In this document: positions 30,472 through 40,753 of the stretch, piece by piece
Position numbering within the stretch: position 1 is the first letter of the stretch
Layout of the letters: the number at the start of each line of letters is the position of its first letter
DNA from: Didymella arachidicola
Taxonomy: Eukaryota > Ascomycota > Dothideomycetes > Pleosporales > Didymellaceae
NCBI GenBank assembly: GCA_016630955.3
Contig: CM049995.1
Span: 744,001-808,000 of the forward strand
Length of the DNA stretch: 64,000 bases
Direction: 5' to 3'
The notes under the pieces: generated by a model
What the model saw: the letters and a program-made list of their open reading frames with translations, nothing else
What the model was told of the DNA's origin: nothing
Database searches by the model: none
Made by a program: the position numbers and the translations under genes

Positions 30472-31431
30472 TCACTCGATTTCGATGGCTGTCTCTTGTG
30501 TAGTGCCTTGGATGTGTATCGCAGGTCGGTTCTCCTCGATGACCTCTCGCAAGAATTCGTCCCGTTTCTCTTCATGGCTGATCTTCGCACTCATCGCAGC
30601 CCACTCTGCCTTGAGAGTAGTTCGCACAAACTTATCTCGGCTGTCATTTGTTTTCAAGCTATTCTTGATGGTATTGCCCTCTTTCTGGACCAGTAGGCTT
30701 CTATACCATACCTTGCGCGCGGCAGAGTAGGCGACTTCCATGTGCGCCACCAGTTGATCATGACGCCTGATCCGTCTTTGTGCGTTAGCATTATTGACCC
30801 ATTCTGTGTCACCAAGAAGAGTTCCCAGATAGCGCCTCCGCACAATTAAATCAGGCTCGTAGATCACTGGCCTGTCAGCAGAATATATGGACTCCTGGCA
30901 TTGCTCGTACATACTGGTTGCGACTCCACCCATAACTGAGTACTCCCCATGTGCCAACGGCGGAAGCGTAGGGTGCAGGCTATTTGGCGTGAAAAGATCA
31001 AGCTTGGAAAGGTTATAGTACTTTATAGCGTTGGTCATAGTCTAAGAGTTGTCAGTTAAGGCCAAGTAGGCATTTGCTTTCTGTACACGACTTACTACTT
31101 TCGGAAAGTGCTTCTTATCGCATGCTAGGCAACATGTCAAATTATTCCAAAGCGTTGATCTCCGTTTGCTTGTCTTGTAACAGAGCTGACAAGTCTCGGC
31201 AAGCCATTTCTTTCGGCTGGTGTACGTCTTGGACCTCTTTTTGGGCGCGAAGCCGGCGTATTGCTTTAGCAGAGCACGTGTGTATTCCTCCACTGCCGAG
31301 TCAAAATGCTTGCTTGCCGCAGCAAGGCTATTCAGCGGGTGGAAGCAAGATGAACTCGAGTCATGCGGGTCAGAGACAAAATCCAGGACGCGAAACAGTA
31401 TCTCAAGCGGTAGCGTATTGAAAGCTGACAT
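30472..31431 (-). CDS. F-box-like protein with cysteine cluster
   Basis: 301 residues in two exons on the - strand, 31431-31096 and 31041-30472. The 54-nt intron has a good donor (GTAAGT) and restores HFPKV-TMTNAIKYYNLSKLDLF, a junction seen in fungal F-box-like proteins. The N terminus has an F-box-like motif (LPLEILFRVLDFVSD). A cysteine cluster (CQLCYK, then CCLACDKKHF) could bind zinc. The second half is helical and charged. F-box proteins usually recruit targets to SCF ubiquitin ligases; no target is implied. It is divergent from a second F-box gene 600 bp away. Confidence 0.75.
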
Positions 31432-32029
31432 GGTGTTTGATGTTGTTCTGGAAGCGCAGATCATGACGGAAGATTGGGCTTCGGAAGCGCGGTGACGTAA
31501 ATACCCGTGTGGCCCCTGTCAGATATGGGCGACGTACTGGTTAAAGTGCATTGTGTCGCAACAGTGGCGATGTAAAAAGCGAAGTCCCCTCACACTGAAC
31601 AGTACTCGAATAGGCACTTGCAGCAGTGAAGTCAGACAAGCGTACGGGTGATTGGTCGGGTGGCGCGCCAGCGGACCCTGGTTGAGGTGAACGCTAAATT
31701 CCTGCTAAGTCAGCTCAACTTGGCGTATAAACCGTCTCCCCACCGACGATCATTCCTCGATCTTTGTCACTTCCCAGACCATACTGAGGATCGAAAGCAA
31801 CACCCGTACATTTGGCGAGCGTACAAGGAGTAAAATAACCCGAGACCCACCAATGGCTTCTCTAGCCGTAATGGCGGCACATGCAGTCATGTACTAATCC
31901 ATTTTGCATTACTTTGGGCCCTGCGGTGTTCATTTCTATTGCGATATCAATGAGTGACTGTTCTTCAAGCAGTGTTGCGTTTTGTAGACACGCCTGTGCG
32001 CGTGTCTATGCCGCTTTTCTTTCCCTGAG
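31432..32029. promoter_or_regulatory. Divergent region between two F-box-like genes
   Basis: 598 bp between divergent starts, with no supported ORF. Presumably both promoters lie here; no distinct site is claimed. Confidence 0.45.
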
Positions 32030-32854
32030 ATGCGCCGCGCCGCGTATGCCGAGTCCATTTGTCGATATCTAAGAGACACATACCACGATACCATTCTCGA
32101 GTCGGTTCTGGAGGGGCAGGATGACGCCGGTCGTTCACTTGCCTCGCCTGACAGCGGCGCTGCAGGCGCCGCCCTGGGCCCCTTGCCCACAGAGGTGCTA
32201 GAAGAAATATTGCGACACCTCGACTTCTGGAGCCTGGCTCGATGCCTGCGTGTGTCAAAGTTTTGGAATGCAGCTATCTCACGGTCCCCACGGCTGCAGC
32301 AGACATTGTTCCTCAGTCCGAGTGTTGAGGACGTGAGCGAGGGCCCAGCGCTCGTCTTCAAGCTCGTCATCGACACGCGCAGACTTCGAGGAGTTCAGCA
32401 TCAACTGCGCCCAATTTTCTGGATAGACCGAGCCAAGGTATACAATAACCCACCAAGACTCCAGCGAACAAAGTTCTCCGCAGACGGCGTCGTGTTCAAC
32501 CCAATCCTCCAAAGCATGTTTCGTTCTGCACAGTCCCTGGACGCATCGAGCCCTCCTACCACGCCCGACGAACAGCCCAGGCGGAAAGACCCGGCCACAC
32601 TCTGCAGGACCGCCCGAGGTCTGCCAGGGGCAATTTGGAGGAGGATGCTCATTTCCCAACCACCTGCACACACCATCACGATGGAGTGCGACTTCACCTT
32701 CGACCCATCATATCGTTGTAAGGCATGGACTCCATACACTGTCGAGGGAGGCATCACAATGGAAGACTTTTTCATGTTGGTGCAATCGCGCATACAATCG
32801 AGCTTTGATGACTACCTACGGGATCAGACATTCCATCTCGGCGACGATAAGTGA
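32030..32854 (+). CDS. F-box protein
   Basis: 274 residues from ATG 32030. The F-box at about residues 56-100 is clear: LPTEVLEEILRHLDFWSLAR, then RVSKFWNAAISRSPRLQQ. The region after it (TLFLSPS, FKLVIDTRRL, NPILQSMF) matches the usual body of this large, rapidly evolving fungal F-box family, which ends with a motif like MEDFFMLVQSRI. It is a candidate SCF adaptor; no target is known. No intron is seen. Start codon choice is uncertain by a few codons. Confidence 0.82.
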   Translation: MRRAAYAESICRYLRDTYHDTILESVLEGQDDAGRSLASPDSGAAGAALGPLPTEVLEEILRHLDFWSLARCLRVSKFWNAAISRSPRLQQTLFLSPSVEDVSEGPALVFKLVIDTRRLRGVQHQLRPIFWIDRAKVYNNPPRLQRTKFSADGVVFNPILQSMFRSAQSLDASSPPTTPDEQPRRKDPATLCRTARGLPGAIWRRMLISQPPAHTITMECDFTFDPSYRCKAWTPYTVEGGITMEDFFMLVQSRIQSSFDDYLRDQTFHLGDDK

Positions 32855-34448
32855 CAGTTGACATGTGGAGGTATCAAGCAAGCAATGTAAGCGGACTGCA
32901 TTGGATGCTTCGAATCGCATAGACTTCGCAAACCACGTTGCCTGATGGCAGCGGCGCAGCCAAGCAACGTTGAAGCCAACCGTGGGCGCTGCGCATGTAC
33001 AATAAGCTTTGGAGACTGGGCGCCTGCCCACCCCTTGAACTACGGAGTTTTGGTTTAGACGATGTTTGGATCAGGGATCTGGACAAGATCACACTACGCA
33101 ATGAATTATGACCAAGGTAAATGTTTTGCTCCCCCTTTGTGTCATGTAAAGAGCTATTAAGGACAGAGTCGCCCGCTACCTTAGCTGTGAGCCCCTACAC
33201 TACCTAGGAGCTTTCACAAGTGCGAACTAATGCTCTTCACTCGAACAAAACCCATTGTCGAACATGACGCTTCTGCGTATGCCTCACCAACACACTAATC
33301 GCCCTCCTCTATCATATATTGTCTTAGACCAAAACGCCTACTGTTAGTTGTTACGAAACTCCTGTCTTGGCCGACGATCTGGGTATCCTCTTATACCGAC
33401 TTCCAATATAGCAAAGACGCGTTGCCCGAGGACAGAGCTCGTTTATGAAGTACCCCTCGCGACAGGCTGCTAAAGCGGTCTTACCGGCGCCTACGACGTG
33501 ACCGGTTACCTGCAGTTCATCGGCGTTGACAGTCAACTTATGTAGGTCCATCTGTGGCAATGATGCATTCTGGCGCGATGGAAGTGCGATTCTTATGCCC
33601 CACCGAGCTCAATCCATGGATTGGGGATGTGCCAACGAGGGACCCCTGAGGGGATCCAGTGGGCATCGGTCCGATCTGTGACGATCTTAATAGACACAGA
33701 ATAGCAGCATGAGAGTCTCTCCATGTTCTAGACGGTGCACCACAAATTCCAGGCATGTCTCTTCGGGCCGTCCGATGTACTTATATTCGACATGGATTCG
33801 ACGGGTCGGAATTTCTCTTGGGATCTCCATGGAACCCCAGATGAATACACCAACAGTAGCAAATCCGAAATCCTGGACGATCCCGGCACGATGAAGATAC
33901 TCAAGATTTAGCACTTCTTTTGGGACACCAAACGCAGCTTCTCCTGTTCGCTATAATGTTCTGAGGCAAAGCAGGACATTGGGCGCTCTGTCGTTAGTCG
34001 CGGAGCATGATCTTGCACTCATATCTGAAGCCTCGCACTCTCCATGCTGCCAAAGTCAATAGCGATGGTTGTGGAGTCTTAAAGGCAGGTAAGAGAGACC
34101 TCTCTCGAATATGCATCAGCTCGCTAGGTCGTGCATGTTCTATACAGCGCGAAGTCCTCATTAAGACAAACACCAAGAAAGGGTAAAACCATGTCAATTT
34201 GAGGCGTTTATTGTTCGATGCAACAGAACTAGCCAATCGACAATTCGAAGCCCAGATCACTAAAAAGAGTAAGGAAGGTGTGGGTATCTGGCGCCCAAAA
34301 CAAGATGCAGCATCCGTATGGAAAGGAAGCAAAGGGGTATATGTATGCTGTGCTTGCCGCACTCCAGTGATATGCCGATAAAGAGCGCCAAGTGATGCAG
34401 TGTGGTTGGTAGAAAGGAAAGTGACATGTTGGGAAACCCAACGATCTA
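32855..34448. other. Gene-poor 1.6-kb region
   Basis: I see no gene I can support. Frames such as - strand 33914-33687 and 34461-33994 are short and show no domain or coding bias. The right end must include the 3' UTR of the TBC gene. Confidence 0.5.
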
Positions 34449-37400
34449 CTACGCACGCCATGTGAACTCTTCTTCCATGGGCATTGGCGTGCGCTCAGTG
34501 AGCTCAAGCTCGCGGTTCAGTCTCTCAGCATCTTCCTCCTCTTCGCTGCGCTGACTGTGACCAGATAGTGGCGTGCGCATGGGACTTGTGTTCATCGACA
34601 GCTCTGCATCGAGACTGGCCGAAATCGACTTTGTGTCATCCTGCGAGACGGGAGACATCGGCTCTTCAGTCGTGGCTGATGCTTTACTTGCTCTCTTCCG
34701 GGCACGCTCGAGTCGCGCCTCCTCGCGCTGCTTCATGAGCTCCTGCTCTGCCGCAATAGCACGTGCGCGTCTCTCCTCAACATCCTTGCGTTTGACAAAC
34801 TTGCCAAGAGCGTCAGAAGCTTGAATGAGACCATCTATAGAGATGGCGTGATTTGTCATCTGATGATTGATGTAGTGGTAGACGCCGGCGGGTGTGTCGC
34901 ATTGCAGCAGTGCCTTTTCGTTGAGCTTGAGCAGAGCAAGGGCAATCTGGAAGAGGAAGGTGGAGCCATCGTGCATGCAGAGCACGACATCCCAGACGCG
35001 AAAGAGTGCCTCAGCAGAAAGGCAGTCAGTGAACACCGACAGGAACCACTGGAAGGTCAGAGCCTCGAGCTCAATCTCGAGCTCATCCAGGTGAGCGGAC
35101 AGCTTGGGGAGCAGCTCGACGACATACGAACGCAGGACAGTCTGATCCGCGCGAGAGGTGAGCAGGTTTTGATCGTAGTAGTTCTGGGGCAGGATATTCT
35201 CGATCATGGTAGCCAGTACCCAGAATGCATCCTCCGCGGTAGGCATGATGAGCAGAAGGCAGGCAGTGATGAGATTCATGCCCTGACAGTACCCAACCTC
35301 TGGATTGCGGCGCGAGTATGCAAGCAAAACCTCGTTCAGCTTCTGAACACCAGGTCCCGTGCGGAAGAAGATATTGTCAGTGAGTGTCCGTGTGATGTCC
35401 ATCTCAATCTGTGTGGCGATCGAAGGATCAGTTTCACCGTTGTTGACGAGATCTTCGTAGTAGCCAGGGATGCGTAGACTGGAAGCGCCGCTGCACTCAG
35501 CCCAGATCTTAGCCCGGTAGCTGACGGGTATGCCACCAAGAACAAGACGCCGGAACTCCTGCCACTTGGCGCGGCCGACCTTGCCCTTGTTACCCAAGCT
35601 TGCAATGCCGATGATTTCGCCATCGTTCAGAAGGGTCTCAGGCATGGCTTTCGAGCCACTTTCGGCAGCTGCATCACCCTCGCGCTTTTGTTGTGCTCGG
35701 CTTTTCTTCTGGAACTCGTTCCATATTTGCGTTCGCTCTTTCTGGATAGTATCGTGGACCTCGCTCATCTGATCCAGCAGCGACTTCACAGGATCAGCCT
35801 GAGAAGGCGGGTACGGACTGATGGGAGTTATGGGCGCTGAAGGGGTAATGACAGAGAGTTCAGCATGGTTCGAGGACACACGGGTAGGTGCTGGTTCTGG
35901 GTTTGCGCTAGTCGATGGCATTGAGCCACGTTTAGTCATCGTGATCTGGCTCTTGATATTCGACAAATCAGCTTCGGCCACCTCCAATGTCACAGTTGTG
36001 ATAGGAGCGGCTGAGGGTGTGTGGGAGAGAAGCTCAGTGGGCTGTGTGGAGAGCTTAAGGTAATCTACCCAAGATTTGGACACGGGCTTGTTGCTGAGAT
36101 CGTCTGAGCCGGAACTAGATGGTCGTGAAGGGTCGCCACTTGCGATTATCTTCGGGTCTTCGTTCTCTTCGTCTAGTCCTATGAGATTGACAGCAGACCG
36201 GCCGCCTCCGAGTGACTCCACTTTGTTGTTTCGCCTGTGTTGGGCCAGAGCAGCAGCAGCCTCGCTCTGCCTTTTCTTCCGGCGTTGATCGTATATGAAA
36301 CCGAATCGATCAGTCAAGTATTCGCCGCTTCCTAGAAAACGGTTGTGATGCTGGACCAACGTTGGTGGTCGAGAGTCCTCGGGCAGAATTCGGTCCATCT
36401 CGACGGGGCCAAGGTTGCTCATGCCACGAGATGGGTTTGGGCTCGTAATGCTGGAGCCGATCTTGGGTGTATCACCCGCAATACTCTTGATGGTTCCATT
36501 TGGGCCGAGGGCTCGCTTCTGCACATTTGCGAGAGACGACTTGGCAGATTGCGTGGTCCGTGTTGAGATTACAGACGGTGTACGGTCTGCATTCTCTGAG
36601 TCTGTATGGTTGCGTCCTCTGACTGTGTTGGCTTTCGTGCTAGCTGCCTGACCATTCCCAGCGATCATCTTCAGCGCCCAGCTGGCAACAGATACTGATG
36701 AAGATCGGCGACTTGAGCCCTCACCACCCTGGTCATGGCTCTGCAAGCGCCGCAGCGCAGGGACCGCGCTGCCTCCCTTATCCGAGCTGGGAGGCACGAA
36801 AAGGTCATTGGCGAGGGTCTTTCGGGGAGCTTTGCCTCCACTGTTGGCTCGAGACCTCGGTTGTCCTGAGAGACTCGATGCCTCTCTATCGACCATGCTT
36901 GCAACCGAAGGGGCTCTGCTGCTCTTCTTGCTCGCATTGTTCCAAAGATTGAGTTTCCACCCAGTCTTCCCAGTGTCGCGCGGCGCATCTGAAGCGGTCG
37001 AGTAGATCGAGGCCACGTCAGCCCTTGGTGCTGAGCTCGCAGTATCGATGCCCAGAGCGTCGGGCTGCTGTGCGACCTCATCCTCTATAGCTCGGGCAAG
37101 TCTGTCCTCCATTGAGTCATCAGGGTGCAGACCTGAGAGTGCACTATCACCTCTAGTCCTTGGCTTCGTAAGTTCATTTGACTGCTCTCTGTTCCTCTCG
37201 AGGTCCCGGAGTCTGGTCTCGATGTCCATGTTCGAGACCTCGCATTCCTGTAGCATCTTCTTCAGGATCCGCTCTCGCTCCTCGGCTCTCCGGCGCAGCG
37301 CAGTGATCTGAGCGTCTCTTTGCGCCAGATCGCCAGCCAGCTGCCTAACAAGGGCAACGGCGCCTGCCTGATTGATTACATCCTTGATGTTCTGGTCCGT

Positions 37401-37916
37401 GGAGAAATGCAAATTGCCTGGCACTTTCGAAGGCTCCGTCGGTGTGTCGTCGAACAGCGCTGAGCGGTCTCTGGCGGAGGGAGCGCCCATCAAACTGCCC
37501 ACAATCTGCTGCGTCGATTTCGTGACTTTTCGGACTGTGGACCCGGGGAGAGGACTCTTGAGGGGTGCGTCAGGCGGCGGTATCGCTTTTACTGTATCTG
37601 GCGACGCTCCAGTATTTTTGTCGCCATTCTTGACAGCTTCATCTACCACCACGCTGGCAGCGCGAAACCAGCCGTTGATGCGCGACTGTACTGGAGACGC
37701 CTCTGGACTCGGTGATAGTGAGGGGAACGAGGTCAGACTCTTGGAGTCCTCTGGCGGAGAGGGGTGCCTGCTCCGGCTGCGACTCAGAGATGCATTGGAA
37801 GGCCGTTTGCTTGGCCGCACGCGTTGTATGCTGCGGTTTCTAGGGTTGGAGAGGGTCGAGGTTTGCGAAGCGGTGCGCACGAGATCAACGGACCGTGGAG
37901 TGTCAACGGCCGCCAT
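34449..37916 (-). CDS. TBC-domain Rab GTPase-activating protein
   Basis: 1,155 residues in one exon from ATG 37916. The N-terminal 780 residues are mostly low-complexity and Ser-rich, with a coiled coil near 195-245 (QLAGDLAQRDAQITALRRRA). The TBC domain spans about residues 785-1000: GIPVSYRAKIWAECSG, then the arginine-finger segment IEMDITRTLTDNIFF and the glutamine-finger YCQGMNLITACLLL. Both catalytic fingers are present, so GAP activity toward a Rab is expected. The end has a charged helix and Ser/Glu-rich tail. Relatives are large fungal TBC proteins; the Rab partner is not deducible. Divergent from the Spartan-like gene. Confidence 0.9.
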   Translation of the reverse strand: MAAVDTPRSVDLVRTASQTSTLSNPRNRSIQRVRPSKRPSNASLSRSRSRHPSPPEDSKSLTSFPSLSPSPEASPVQSRINGWFRAASVVVDEAVKNGDKNTGASPDTVKAIPPPDAPLKSPLPGSTVRKVTKSTQQIVGSLMGAPSARDRSALFDDTPTEPSKVPGNLHFSTDQNIKDVINQAGAVALVRQLAGDLAQRDAQITALRRRAEERERILKKMLQECEVSNMDIETRLRDLERNREQSNELTKPRTRGDSALSGLHPDDSMEDRLARAIEDEVAQQPDALGIDTASSAPRADVASIYSTASDAPRDTGKTGWKLNLWNNASKKSSRAPSVASMVDREASSLSGQPRSRANSGGKAPRKTLANDLFVPPSSDKGGSAVPALRRLQSHDQGGEGSSRRSSSVSVASWALKMIAGNGQAASTKANTVRGRNHTDSENADRTPSVISTRTTQSAKSSLANVQKRALGPNGTIKSIAGDTPKIGSSITSPNPSRGMSNLGPVEMDRILPEDSRPPTLVQHHNRFLGSGEYLTDRFGFIYDQRRKKRQSEAAAALAQHRRNNKVESLGGGRSAVNLIGLDEENEDPKIIASGDPSRPSSSGSDDLSNKPVSKSWVDYLKLSTQPTELLSHTPSAAPITTVTLEVAEADLSNIKSQITMTKRGSMPSTSANPEPAPTRVSSNHAELSVITPSAPITPISPYPPSQADPVKSLLDQMSEVHDTIQKERTQIWNEFQKKSRAQQKREGDAAAESGSKAMPETLLNDGEIIGIASLGNKGKVGRAKWQEFRRLVLGGIPVSYRAKIWAECSGASSLRIPGYYEDLVNNGETDPSIATQIEMDITRTLTDNIFFRTGPGVQKLNEVLLAYSRRNPEVGYCQGMNLITACLLLIMPTAEDAFWVLATMIENILPQNYYDQNLLTSRADQTVLRSYVVELLPKLSAHLDELEIELEALTFQWFLSVFTDCLSAEALFRVWDVVLCMHDGSTFLFQIALALLKLNEKALLQCDTPAGVYHYINHQMTNHAISIDGLIQASDALGKFVKRKDVEERRARAIAAEQELMKQREEARLERARKRASKASATTEEPMSPVSQDDTKSISASLDAELSMNTSPMRTPLSGHSQRSEEEEDAERLNRELELTERTPMPMEEEFTWRA

Positions 37917-38422
37917 TTCGTTCAGGCTCTACTGCGAGCGCGCGCATGCGTGTGCTGAACGAAGGGCGCACGCGAGAATTTCGTCGCAGGCGTGTTGGGG
38001 CGTGTGTGCGGTCGGTGTGTTTGCTGTATGCTTGTGTTTGTGGGCTTGCGTGTATGTGGAACTGCGTCATCCATCGATAACGTGTGCGTCGCGGATGATC
38101 GTTCTGTTCACTGCGCAGAGCTTTCCGACGTGTTCAAAATTCCTCGAGACCGCGGACAGTGCACGTCAGGGGAAATCACGGTAAAAGGAATGGGCTGCAA
38201 GAAAGCGCACTGCAAGGGGGCTCCAGGCACAGCGCGGTGTGCTTGGGCGCATATGGCCATTCCACGCAGCTAAAGGCCCTAAGTGGGCGGACCGAAGCTG
38301 CCAGATCCCCATCTAACCCCTGCTTGACAGCCAATGCCTGCCCTTTCGGTTCGTGTTCCGGAACGATATCGATAGCCCACCTGAAACGCGGCTCTCTCTT
38401 CGAATGTTCGCCCAATGTTCCA
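37917..38422. promoter_or_regulatory. Divergent promoter region TBC / Spartan-like
   Basis: 506 bp between divergent starts, rich in GTGTG/GCGTG words (37985-38060). Presumably both promoters and 5' UTRs. No defined site is claimed. Confidence 0.45.
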
Positions 38423-39520
38423 ATGCCAATCACAGATGAAGAGGCCGCGATTCAGGCGATTGCGACGCTCAACACACTATCGACGGAGCAAGAGGAAGCA
38501 CTGCATGCAATCAAAGCCATCCTCAGCAATGGAGAGCCGTTCGTTGATATCTTTGAGCTCTTCGGGTACTACGATAAGCTGTATTTCAGAAACCTTCTGG
38601 TGCCACGAGTCGAGGTGATCTGGTCGCCACGACTGACTCTGTATGTGACCGTCTCACCGGAGCAGAACGCCTCATTTTGACGGTCGGTCTGGCCCACGTG
38701 TAACCAAAATTGCGTACGAAACGTGTGCTAACTCTATTTTAGATGTGCCGGCATCTCCGAACTTTCAAAGGATCCTTCGACGAACAAGTTCACACGCATT
38801 CGTCTGAAGTTGAGCACGCCTTTGTTGCAGTATCGTCCGCGTTCTGACACGATCAACAGACTCCTACATGAGGCCATCCACGCCTATTTTTTCATAACGA
38901 CCTCGTGGAAACACTCAAGGGGTGAAGATGGCACAGGCCATGGTGTAGGCTTCCAGCTGCTCGCTGACGTTATCAATGATCATGGCAATTATGAGGTTAC
39001 CGTTTACCACACGTTCCACGATGAGGTGGACAGCTTCCGCACGCACGTCTGGCAGTGCGACGGGCCGTGCCAGACGCAACCACTTTTCTTCGGCCAGGTG
39101 AAGCGCAGCATGAACCGAGCGCCTGGTAAAGCGGACACTTGGTGGCCAAGACACGAAGCCGAATGTGGAGGAACTTATACAAAGATTAGTGAGCCCGAGC
39201 TTACGAAGAAGCAGCTCCTGAATATGAGTGGTAAGGAGAGAGCCGGGCGTCAGAAGAACAAGCTCGACAGCTGGATCAAAACAAACAGCGTTGAAGGGCA
39301 CGCCTCAGATAAGAACAAGGTGCCGGGTAAAGAGGATGAAACCTCTATAGTGAAGGATGCTGCAATAAGCTCCGGCACAGGCCAGAAACGCCCGCTCAGT
39401 GTTGAGGACGACGACGACGTTGTCATCATCGAAAAGAAGACGCTTGTTGAGTGCCCAATTTGCGCAATGCGCGTTGCGGACACGGAGATCAACAATCATC
39501 TTGATGCGCTGCACTCTTGA
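38423..39520 (+). CDS. Spartan (SPRTN)-like DNA-protein crosslink metalloprotease
   Basis: 331 residues in two exons, 38423-38640 and 38743-39520; the 102-nt intron has a CTAAC branch site and restores SPRLTL-CAGISELS. The SprT domain has the zinc protease motif HEAIHAYFF (HExxH, near residue 114) and the third ligand segment GHGVGFQLL. A zinc-ribbon-like part follows (WQCDGPC, ECGGTY). The C terminus is a UBZ4-type ubiquitin-binding finger (CPICAMRVADTEINNHLDALH). In animals this architecture belongs to SPRTN, which cleaves DNA-protein crosslinks at stalled replication forks. A PCNA-binding peptide was not identified. A DNA-repair role is inferred from the architecture. Confidence 0.92.
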
Positions 39521-39709
39521 GCCTTGAGCCTTGACACCGACTGGCTGGGTGTCTGCACGTCATCCGCTACCCCACTCAGGGTCTTCGGAGCACTGGAACA
39601 CCTCGAGACATGCACATCAAGAAGTACAACTGCACTGATATCGACATTGCTTCAACTTGTTCCCTATCATGAACGAATAGCGGGATATGGACAAGGAATT
39701 GTAAACAAA

Positions 39710-40345
39710 ATGACAGACCCATCCTCAGGATCACCCTTCCTTCGCCTCCCCGTCGAGCTTCGGTACTCAATTTACGATCACCTCTGTACACTTGAACCAC
39801 GATCCTATCCCGTCCGAAACCCATCACCCATCACATCCGCCTCTTTGACATTTTCACCTCTCCCCTTGCTCCTAACAAACCGGCACCTCCTCTCGGAAGT
39901 ATCAACCTACTACTTCACCCGCTGCACCTTCCGTTTCGTGGCGCAGAGCTTCCGCATTGCCATCTCCAGCTCTGCCGCAACTCAGCACATCGTGCAGAAC
40001 ATGCGTCGGGCAGAGCTGCTCCTGCTACCTGGGACAATGAAGGCCACGCCCTCTGATCCCTGGCCGAGTCCCATGGTCAAGAGCATGAGTCCGAAGTGGC
40101 TGGATGAACAGGTCAATCTGCTGAAGGATGAAGCGACGGCTCTGAGAACTGTCATTGTTTCGATACGTAGGGTGAGCTGGGATCATGCGTGGAGTATGAG
40201 GGAGGAGATGGAAGCGTTGCTGAAGCCGCTGAAGGAGCTAGAGGGGAGAGTCGAGTTTGAGGTTGGAGAGGTCAGTGGGCCCGCTTCGATTGAGGAGGGT
40301 ATGGAGATAGAAATGGCGGGACTATTAGAACGTTTGAATGGCTGA
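39710..40345 (+). CDS. 2EXR/F-box-like small fungal protein
   Basis: 211 residues from ATG 39710; the open frame begins upstream at 39524 but only with weak similarity, so the ATG before the conserved motif was chosen. The motif FLRLPVELRYSIYDHLC is the opening of a family of small fungal proteins (2EXR or F-box-like), followed by LLLTNRHLLSEVSTYYF, typical of it. The rest is helical. Function is unknown in all relatives I know of. It follows the Spartan-like gene on the same strand, 189 bp downstream. Confidence 0.75.
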   Translation: MTDPSSGSPFLRLPVELRYSIYDHLCTLEPRSYPVRNPSPITSASLTFSPLPLLLTNRHLLSEVSTYYFTRCTFRFVAQSFRIAISSSAATQHIVQNMRRAELLLLPGTMKATPSDPWPSPMVKSMSPKWLDEQVNLLKDEATALRTVIVSIRRVSWDHAWSMREEMEALLKPLKELEGRVEFEVGEVSGPASIEEGMEIEMAGLLERLNG

Positions 40346-40745
40346 AGAGCTGAGAACATGTGCGCAGGCAGAGGAGCGGGTTTGAGGCGTTTTTCCATTT
40401 GTCGGGGTATGATAACTATCTACATCACAAGGCTCGTGTACGGCCTGTTCTTACTCGTGTATCTTTGTCTGATCTGACAAAGGTTGATAGCGGCCACCTA
40501 ACTTGACCCGGGCTGATTGATTGCTTGTTTGCTTGACTCGTTGTTACCAAGCAGCGCAGGAGGTCGGCCGCCATCGCGATTATTGCTCGTCCTCATCATC
40601 CTCCTCACAATCGAGCTCCTCATCCAGGGACGTTGAGTGCGCCCTTAGGCGCCGCTTCTTGTTACCCCTTTTGGTGCCTCTGGTCGCTACATACCCATCA
40701 GGGCGGCGCTGGGGAGGGGCATCGTACTTATGACCCTGGAAAACT
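40346..40745. other. 3' intergenic region containing a coding-like short frame
   Basis: 400 bp between the stops of the 2EXR-like gene (+) and RLI1 (-). It holds the short - strand frame 40753-40580 described separately. Nothing else is supported. Confidence 0.5.
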
Positions 40746-40753
40746 TCAAGCAT
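40580..40753 (-). other. Short 57-codon frame overlapping the RLI1 stop
   Basis: An open frame on the - strand starts with ATG at 40753-40751, overlapping the RLI1 stop in a different frame, and runs to TAA at 40582-40580. Its product (begins LEVFQGHKYDAPPQRRP, middle TRGTKRGNKKRRLR, acidic end) looks protein-like, with a basic patch and an acidic tail. It could be a shifted-frame extension of RLI1, an exon after the acceptor-like TTTTCCAG, a small gene or chance. No homologue is recognised. Confidence 0.35.

Noticed and set aside
35821..38184. Long + strand frames opposite the TBC gene
   Set aside because: They mirror the Ser-rich 1,155-codon TBC frame, which has a verified domain with catalytic fingers.
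40521..40733. + strand frame with a poly-serine run
   Set aside because: It is the complement of GAG/GAT-rich sequence in the - strand frame 40753-40580; serine runs like this are typical shadows.
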